Source of the DNA: JBGUVL01 sp964370395
GTDB taxonomy: Bacteria; Bacillota_I; Bacilli_A; Erysipelotrichales; Erysipelotrichaceae
Direction: 5' to 3'
DNA: 30,360 bases
NCBI GenBank assembly: GCA_964370395.1
Contig: CAYJIZ010000024.1
Coordinates: forward strand, 1 to 30,360
A program made the translations under genes and the position numbers. Of this stretch, positions 1 to 6,500 are shown piece by piece (the first letter of the stretch is position 1; the number at the start of each line of letters is the position of its first letter). The notes beneath the pieces are model-generated. The model saw nothing but the letters and a program-made list of their open reading frames with translations. It did not search any database and was not told the origin of the DNA.

Positions 1-54
1 ATACCCTATAGATGACACTTCTTTTTTTGTGTCTGTTCTATAGGGTATAGTTTA
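1..54. repeat. Left copy of 54-bp terminal inverted repeat
   Basis: Positions 1-54 are identical to the reverse complement of 30306-30359. The copy is itself a hairpin: ATACCCTATAGA (1-12) pairs with TCTATAGGGTAT (37-48), and GACAC (14-18) pairs with GTGTC (29-33) around a T-rich loop. It may be a dispersed hairpin repeat at which the sequence was cut, or a boundary of a larger element. No transposase gene is visible beside it. Confidence 0.85.
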
Positions 55-261
55 GGTACTACCCTTTCTTTTTTCAAACTATTTTCATAATAAAATCTTG
101 AAAACTTGACCATCAAAGCCATAAATGTTTTTTGTTCTATAGCAAGTTTAACCTTAATTAGAGAGCTATTATTTAAATAAAATTCAAATGTTAAGGTGTT
201 AAACATTATCATTTGATTAGTTAATTATTTCATGATTTTTCACAAAGAGGAGAACCATATA

Positions 262-339
262 ATGAAAAAAAATCATATCTCAGAGAGTTTATTTCTATAT
301 AAAAACACTCAAAATAAAGTAGCATATATACGACCTTAA
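262..339 (+). pseudogene. Out-of-frame N-terminal start of the radical SAM gene, or a 25-aa upstream ORF
   Basis: A 25-codon frame begins at ATG 262 behind a near-perfect ribosome site (AGAGGAG at 246-252, spacing 9) and ends at TAA 337-339. It begins MKKNHISESLFLYKN. The next frame is open from 323 and reads through IYDLNSSKKYKIPYTK without a stop into the radical SAM protein whose first ATG is at 425. A segment of the IYDLN type is what I would expect near the N terminus of such maturases. The simplest reading is one gene starting at 262 with a +1 shift near 322-332 in the TATATA stretch. A sequencing error, a real mutation, a programmed shift or a leader peptide all remain possible. Confidence 0.6.
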
Positions 340-424
340 TTCTTCAAAAAAATATAAAATTCCATACACTAAAGTAAATAAACTAAGTCTAGAAAATGTA
401 AATCTAATTAATACACTTTCAAGT

Positions 425-1573
425 ATGCCAAAAGAAAAAGAAAAAACCAAGTTAGAGCATTTACGATTGATAGTCACAAACAAATGCAACTTAAACTGTA
501 TTTACTGTTATGCAAACGGTGGATCTTATAATCAAAAAATATCAGAGATGAGTCTTGAAACTGCGATTAATTCAATAAACTACTTTTATTATAAATTTAA
601 TTGGATTCACCAGATTTCTTTCTTTGGGGGTGAACCTCTTATTAAAATCGATCTAATTAAAGAACTATGTGAATATATTTTAAGCTTTTGCAAAGAAAAC
701 AATAAAAAACCTCCAATTTTTTCAATAGTAACTAATGGAGTTTTATTAGACAAAAAAGCAATAAATATCATAAACAAATATAATATTTATACAAATATCA
801 GTTTAGACGGCCCAAAAGATTTTAATGATCAACAGAGAAAATTTGTGGATCATAATGAGAGTGTTTTTGAGTTTGTAGATCAAAATGCTAAAAATTTAAG
901 GAAAAAAAGAAAATTTTCAATTGAGTCTACTTGTACCAACATCATCAATAATTTCGATTACAATTTTGAATATATTCAAAATTATTTCAGAAATAGATAT
1001 TCCATTGAAAGAGTAAATGTTGTTCCCGCTATGATAGTAAATGAAGTTAATAAAGACCTTGAACTAGCAGGCGACAAGAAAAACGAAAAAAAATTATCTT
1101 TAATTATTGAACGCTTTTTCGATGAATCAAATGAGCATTTTGTATTTAACGATATTATAATACGTTTATTAAATACATATTTTACTGATTATTATTGCTC
1201 CTCATTCTGCGATGCTGGTATCACACAATTTACAATTTCAATGAATGGGGACATTTATCCTTGTCAATTGTTTTTATCAAACAAAGAAAACAAACTTGGA
1301 AATGTTAATTTACATAATTATGAACTAATTGATTCTTTTAAAAATAAGAGTTTGAAAGAATTTCCAAAATGCAAAGAATGCGGATACAAAAGATTTTGCC
1401 AGACGTGTTTATATAATATAAAAATGGTTGAAACTAACGATGAATACTGTCAAGAAGTGAAGAAAGGTGTACAGGTTTTTTTACAGAACATTTTCAACCT
1501 AAAAGTAAATAATAACAGCCGGTATTGCAAATTATTAGAGGAGTATAAAAACTTTTATGCAAACGCTTCATAA
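425..1573 (+). CDS. Radical SAM/SPASM protein, peptide-maturase-like
   Basis: This is a radical SAM enzyme. Residues 21-28 hold the CNLNCIYC motif (Cys21, Cys25, Cys28) that binds the SAM-cleaving 4Fe-4S cluster. GGEP and the SLDGP strand of the partial TIM barrel follow. The C-terminal third is SPASM-like: CSSFCDAG, then ISMNGDIYPCQLF, then CKECGYKRFCQTC and a last Cys in EYC, enough cysteines for auxiliary clusters. This layout is typical of enzymes that modify ribosomal peptides (CcpM or CXXX-repeat maturase relatives), but the substrate is not visible. ATG 425 has no good ribosome site; the frame is open back to 323 and probably belongs to a gene starting at 262. The next gene overlaps its 3' end by 17 bp. 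Base composition is more AT-rich than in the rest of the window, which suggests an acquired segment. Confidence 0.85.
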   Translation: MPKEKEKTKLEHLRLIVTNKCNLNCIYCYANGGSYNQKISEMSLETAINSINYFYYKFNWIHQISFFGGEPLIKIDLIKELCEYILSFCKENNKKPPIFSIVTNGVLLDKKAINIINKYNIYTNISLDGPKDFNDQQRKFVDHNESVFEFVDQNAKNLRKKRKFSIESTCTNIINNFDYNFEYIQNYFRNRYSIERVNVVPAMIVNEVNKDLELAGDKKNEKKLSLIIERFFDESNEHFVFNDIIIRLLNTYFTDYYCSSFCDAGITQFTISMNGDIYPCQLFLSNKENKLGNVNLHNYELIDSFKNKSLKEFPKCKECGYKRFCQTCLYNIKMVETNDEYCQEVKKGVQVFLQNIFNLKVNNNSRYCKLLEEYKNFYANAS

Positions 1574-2003
1574 TGATAGCTTAAGATATTTAAAAAAAGA
1601 ATGTAAACTTGCCTACACCAATAAAAAAATAGAAATAATTAAAATCTTTGAGATACGGGATAACTCGGAAAATATCATAATTGAAAAAGAAATTTCTATT
1701 CCTGAAAAAGCTACTGTTGCAAAAACAGGTGGCATTTCAATCAGCACCAAGTATTTAAATTATCTTTGCTTAGATTTCAACAGACGAAATAAAGGTATTT
1801 TAATAATTCATAATCACGATAAGCACAGTATTCCTTCTCCCTCCGATAATTACTCCTTCGAAGCCATAAAAAAAATAATTGATTATTACAATGTCTATCC
1901 TTGTGTTTTTGCCATTTACTCAAAAGTTGACATTTATTTCAGAATTGTTTTTAATATAAACTTTGAGCTAGAACTAACGATAAATCAAAATGATATATTC
2001 TAA
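1557..2003 (+). CDS. JAB/RadC-like metallopeptidase-fold protein
   Basis: The 148-residue product carries a JAMM-like zinc motif: IIHNHDKHSIPSPSDN, with His85 and His87 as the H-x-H pair and Asp97 as the likely third ligand, preceded by a beta strand. RadC proteins have the related HNHP...PS..D arrangement; here the spacing between the second His and the Asp is one residue shorter. A Glu for catalysis may lie in EKEISIPEKA (about 43-52). No N-terminal HhH domain of RadC is present, so this is not DNA-repair RadC itself. The start lies inside the radical SAM gene, with AGAGGAG at 1537-1543 and long spacing, so the two are probably coupled. A role in cutting the peptide modified by the neighbour is attractive but is only inferred from context. 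Confidence 0.6.
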   Translation: MQTLHNDSLRYLKKECKLAYTNKKIEIIKIFEIRDNSENIIIEKEISIPEKATVAKTGGISISTKYLNYLCLDFNRRNKGILIIHNHDKHSIPSPSDNYSFEAIKKIIDYYNVYPCVFAIYSKVDIYFRIVFNINFELELTINQNDIF

Positions 2004-2030
2004 TATTTATACTGACTGTATAAATATTAG
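2000..2030. other. Perfect 13-bp inverted repeat at the JAB gene stop codon
   Basis: CTAATATTTATAC (2000-2012) pairs perfectly with GTATAAATATTAG (2018-2030) around a 5-nt loop and includes the stop codon. It is AT-rich and not followed by a T run, so it is not a typical intrinsic terminator. It may stabilise the mRNA 3' end or be a weak transcription stop. Confidence 0.6.
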
Positions 2031-2384
2031 AATAAAAACAGATGACTCTATTCTAGAAAAAATAATAGTATTTAATTACATCCTTTAGTTAATGTTTGTT
2101 CGATTATTCATCTTTAATAAAAACTGTAATTATTGAAATAGTTAACTGTCACTTCCCTAACAAATAATTACTTACTAACCAACTACACTTGATGAATCAC
2201 ATTCAAGTGTTGTTTTAATTTGCTATACTTCATCTGTTGTTGTGCAATAAAGTATGTTATATTGTATTTATTAAGCATGCTTAATCCACTGCTATTACCC
2301 AGGTAATTTAATGCAGGAATGGTAAACTTGCAACTCATTTCTCTTAAAAACATTAGCTTTTAATAAAATCAAATTCATAGAATA
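2031..2384. other. AT-rich intergenic stretch with little structure
   Basis: No long ORF, RNA gene or terminator is evident here. The only notable items are a short minus-strand ORF (2183-2353, listed separately) and the 14-bp perfect palindrome TTAAGCATGCTTAA at 2271-2284. The stretch separates the radical SAM pair from the VOC gene unit. Confidence 0.5.
2183..2353 (-). pseudogene. Possible gene remnant, 56 aa
   Basis: A 56-codon minus-strand frame reads MFLREMSCKFTIPALNYLG and ends KLKQHLNVIHQV. Its composition looks protein-like, unlike the surrounding noncoding DNA. There is no clear ribosome site, and a stop lies three codons upstream of the ATG. I do not recognise the family. It could be the residue of a decayed gene, a small unknown protein, or chance. 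Confidence 0.25.
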
Positions 2385-2438
2385 ATGAGATTAGTTTACT
2401 ATCAATTAGAATACTATTTAATAAAAGGAGAAATAAAC

Positions 2439-2903
2439 ATGAAATATGAAGGAGTATGTATTGCAGTAAAAGATGTGAAGCTAGCGAAAGCATTTTATCA
2501 AGAATTGTTTGATCTTGAAGTATTTCAAGACTATGGAATCAACGTTTCTTTTGGAGGTTTATCTCTACAACAGGAATTTGACTGGTTAATTGAGGCACCA
2601 AAAGAGAGTATCATAGAAAAATCGCATAATATGGAACTGTACTTTGAAGAAGATGATTTTGATGCATTTATAGAAAAATTAAGCCATCGTAATGATATCC
2701 AATATCTTGGAGATGGTGTAAAAGAAGCAGATTGGGGACAACGTTCCATTCGTTTTTACGACTTAGATGGACATATTATAGAAGTTGGCGAAAACTTAAA
2801 AATGGTCGTAAAGAAATTTCTAAACTCTGGAATGTCGATGGAAGACACTTCAAAACGCATGGATGTTTCGATAGCTGATTTAGAGAAACTTTTAGAATCA
2901 TAG
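2439..2903 (+). CDS. VOC-superfamily (glyoxalase/bleomycin-resistance-like) protein
   Basis: The 154-residue product opens with MKYEGVCIAVKDVKLAKAFY and contains FYDLDGHIIEVGENL, the usual beginning and end of a vicinal-oxygen-chelate module with the closing Glu in IEVGE. A C-terminal tail (about 120-154) adds a small helical part after the VOC core. The ATG at 2439 was chosen over one at 2385 because AAAGGAG (2424-2430) lies 8 bases upstream. The substrate cannot be read from sequence; such stand-alone VOC proteins act as lyases, isomerases or ligand binders. It forms a unit with the next gene, 13 bp downstream. Confidence 0.8.
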   Translation: MKYEGVCIAVKDVKLAKAFYQELFDLEVFQDYGINVSFGGLSLQQEFDWLIEAPKESIIEKSHNMELYFEEDDFDAFIEKLSHRNDIQYLGDGVKEADWGQRSIRFYDLDGHIIEVGENLKMVVKKFLNSGMSMEDTSKRMDVSIADLEKLLES

Positions 2904-2916
2904 TGGAGGTGCATTT

Positions 2917-3216
2917 ATGTCAAAAACAGCTTGGATTTTTTCCTATAAACTTAAAAAGAATATTAGTGATAAACACTTTATGGATATTACACAAAAATTA
3001 CATGATGAAATCATTTCTAAAGCAAAAGGATTTATTTCCTGGGAACACTATGTTCATGATAATGTATGGACAGACTTTGTACTTTGGGAAACCAATGAAG
3101 ATGCTAACAATGCGACTACAATTGGACAAGGAAAAGAAGTCACTGCAGAATTTTACGCTTGTATTCAAATGAATACTTGCAGAGCATTAATATCTGATCT
3201 GGTTAAAAAATACTAA
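2917..3216 (+). CDS. Small ABM-like (dimeric alpha/beta-barrel) protein
   Basis: This 99-residue protein opens MSKTAWIFSYKLKKNISD and contains GFISWEHYVHDNVWTDFVLWE, a pattern like the antibiotic-biosynthesis monooxygenase (ABM) ferredoxin-like fold, in which W, H and F residues line a small pocket. GGAGG (2905-2909) after the stop of the VOC gene gives a good start at 2917. Co-expression with the VOC protein suggests a joint role in handling a small reactive or aromatic compound, which is inference. The fold call is moderate because no catalytic residue is diagnostic. Confidence 0.6.
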   Translation: MSKTAWIFSYKLKKNISDKHFMDITQKLHDEIISKAKGFISWEHYVHDNVWTDFVLWETNEDANNATTIGQGKEVTAEFYACIQMNTCRALISDLVKKY

Positions 3217-3472
3217 ACTCAGATAGATGCTCCTAAAATAGCAGCTGCATAAAACGTTATTACCACTTCCTCAGTTTCTATTGATTTAAAAATAAATAGG
3301 TCATCATGCAATATGTTCAAAGAAACTTCAAAACATCATTCATTAAATTAGGAACACTAGTAAAAACGAGTTAGTTATTCTGAAATAGTAAGAGGTAATA
3401 AGACAAAAGACAGCTTTTAAAAAAACGTTACTAGGTACTTTTCTAATAATCACCACGATAAATCACAAACAT
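3217..3472. other. Intergenic stretch with no gene seen
   Basis: This region between convergent units holds no convincing ORF, promoter or RNA. Only the terminator at its right end is structured. Confidence 0.5.
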
Positions 3473-3504
3473 AAAAACTCTCAAGATAGCTCTTGAGAGT
3501 TTTT
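3473..3504. terminator. Bidirectional intrinsic terminator between convergent units
   Basis: AAAAACTCTCAAGA (3473-3486) and TCTTGAGAGTTTTT (3491-3504) form a perfect 14-bp stem with a 4-nt loop. A T run on each strand lets it end both the plus-strand VOC/ABM unit and the minus-strand GH84 gene. Confidence 0.9.
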
Positions 3505-3529
3505 GTTTCATTGCTTGTTAAAGTATCGT

Positions 3530-6500
3530 TTATGCTTTTCTTTTCTTTAACACTAAGAACATTCCACCAATTGCTACTAATACTGCCCCAATTACGATTG
3601 GCGTTGATAAGCTTGTGTTATCTGAATCTGTTAATTGTGCTTTTGGTGTTTCGTCTTTTTCTACTTTTTCCACTTTCTCTTTTTTCGTTTCTTCTTTTTT
3701 CACTGTTTCTTTTTGTGGAATATCTTTTTCTACTACTTTTTCTTGTACTTGTTCCCCAATTCCAGCAATAACTCTACCTGTTGTTTCAGGGTTTGGTTGA
3801 GTAGGTCTCGGTCTTGTTGGCCCTACCCCATTTCCTGGGTTATTCGGTTTTGTTGGATTGTCTGGTGTTTTCACTAACATTAATTGGTTCACTGCTTTTT
3901 CAAACGCTACTTTCACTTTTACGTATTCGCTTGCTGAAACGTCAGGTAAACGTTCTAACAATGCTTTTATCGTGTTATACGCACTTTCGTATTTAGCATA
4001 CGATTGTTCTGTGTACGCTGTTTTATTCACTTTACGTAATGATGTGATGTAGTCTTTTGCTTCTTTTTGATCAACACAGATTGTTAATTTTTTAGAAGCA
4101 TACTCAAGTTCGTTAATGCTTTTTGAAATTTCTTCTTTGTTACCATCAACCAAATGCTTTTCAGCTATTTTGATTGCATCTTTTAATTGTACATAACTTG
4201 ATGTTGTGTAATCTTTCGCATCAAATAACTTCACTTGTTCAAGTTTCATTTTAAGTGCACTAACGTTAATTAATTTCGCATACGCACTTTGAAGTTGTTC
4301 TAAACAAGGAGCGATTTCGCTATCTGTTGCATTTTCTAATTTCACAAGTACAGCATCAATTTCATCCATTAATGCTTGGTATGTTACTTTAGTGTAATTT
4401 GTTGCATCTAATTGACGTAATGCATCAATGTATGCATTCACTTCTGTCGCATCACCTCTAAACATCAATGCATCTCTCGCTGCTTCTACTTGCGTAATCG
4501 CTTCTAAGATTTGTGCTGGTGTTGCTTGAATTAATTTTGCTTTAGCATCCGCAATTGCATCTGCATATACTTTAAATGAATTCGCTGTATACAGAGTCGC
4601 ATTTGCTAGTTCAAATTCTTCCACTAAAGAAGGAAGTGATTTTACTAAAACCAATGAATCTCTTGCTGTTTTAATAGTGTCTACCATTTTATCAAATTCA
4701 GTTGGATGAATTGGTGACACTTTATTTGTTTCAAGCATTGTTGAAAGTGTTGCTTGCCCATCAATTAATGCTTTGAAAGAATTTACTGTATAAAGTTCTT
4801 CTGGGTTTGTAATTGTCGCAATGTATGCATCCATTTCAACTTTAAATAACCCTGCAAGCTCACTACTTGTTGGATTGTATACCAAGCTATTTTGTGCACT
4901 TGTAAGTTTTTCAAGTTGCGCATCAAATTGCGCTTGTGAGTAAGCATCTTTGTTATCCACCATCGCTTTTGCTTCACTTAATGCTCTTTGGAATGCTACC
5001 CATGTTTTAGAAGTATAGTATCTAGCATCACTTACTGCTTCACTACAAGCTTTTGTTAATTGTGCACTATCTCCTTTGATTGCTTTTTCTTGAATTGCTA
5101 TTGTGATCAATTCGATTGCACTATCTACACTTGTTTGTGCAATCGCTGAAGAATCATATACATATTGTCCAGCTTTTAATGCTGCTTCGTATGCTGCTTT
5201 AGACGCACTTGTCCAAGTACTCGTGTCTTCTTTTTTATCCAATAATTCGAATAATGGTTCTTTATTCACATCGTTAACACTTGCTTTTGTAAGCATGAAT
5301 TCAATTAAGTTAACATTTGTATTTTCCCATTCAATGCTTACATCCAATAATACATTTCCTTCAGGAATCGTAAATGTATTAATGGTTTGGCTTAATGTTC
5401 CTAACGTAATTTCTGAACTAGCCACACCTTTTTTTGTACTCATTACTCTCGCTTTTACTTTCGCATTGCTGATAGCTTGTGCACTTTGAATAATTTTCAC
5501 CGTATTTAACGTAGTATTTTTCTCAGACACTTGTAATGTAATGCTACCTTCTTTTTCTTCAGGTGCAAATGCTGTTGATAAGTTTCCATCTGTTAAATAA
5601 CGTAACAATGAAGATTCACTTTCTTTCACTGTTGTTTGAATCGTAGGATCATTTGACTCTGGAATATAAGCGCCATCGTTAATTTCAAACTCTTGGAAAC
5701 GCACCCATTTGTCAGCACCTTCTTTTGTTCTAGTAATTTCAAACTTAAGGTATCTTACTTTTACATTTAAATCTGTTTCGTATTTCGCATTGTAAGAAAT
5801 TTCGTGAAGTGGGAATACATAGTTAATATCATCTGTATTCGCTGCTTCTCCTGGATTTGCACTGTCTTGGTTACCTAACGTCATAATTGGCGTCCAGTTT
5901 TTATTGTCTAATGAAACAGAGAATTTACCATGACGAGTAAAGTCATTTTCCCCATCTCTTACTACTGCTTTAAATGAATTTAAATCAATTGTTTGTCCTA
6001 AATCATAAACAACATAACTTCCTTTTACTTGTGAACCTTCGTAAATAGTTTGTGTTGTTCTATCTTTATCAAATACGTATGCAGCTGTTTCTGCATCACC
6101 ATAGATAGAGAATCCACTAGTTGATGCTAATGATTTTGGTTGCACTATTAATGCATTCACAACCAACTTATCGATATCAAAGGTAACATCATCATTAGTC
6201 AAGTTAAGGTAACGTACATAACGAGCGTTTTCTCCTTCGATTGCATTCACATCCACTGGTTTCCACTCGTATCCGTTATTCGAAATTTGTAATGTTAATG
6301 CATCGTTTTCAATCGTCGTCAATATTGATTGTAAAACATGAATACGATCCATTTTTAAACCGATGTATTCATTTGGTTTTAACGTTACTGCTTTGGTTGG
6401 TTCCAACGTTGCACTACCATCAATCACCAATGACTTAATACCTTTTAACGCATCCGCATTCGTATACGCACTTTGATTGAAGAATACTTTAGATTCTACT

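Noticed and set aside
6..212. 68-codon minus-strand frame running into the left terminal repeat
   Set aside because: No ribosome site, AT-rich low-complexity composition, and its C terminus is only the repeat read through; not supported as a gene.
1557..2003. DNA-repair protein RadC
   Set aside because: The RadC-like motif is present but the N-terminal HhH region is missing and the zinc motif has other spacing; only a JAB-like fold is supported.
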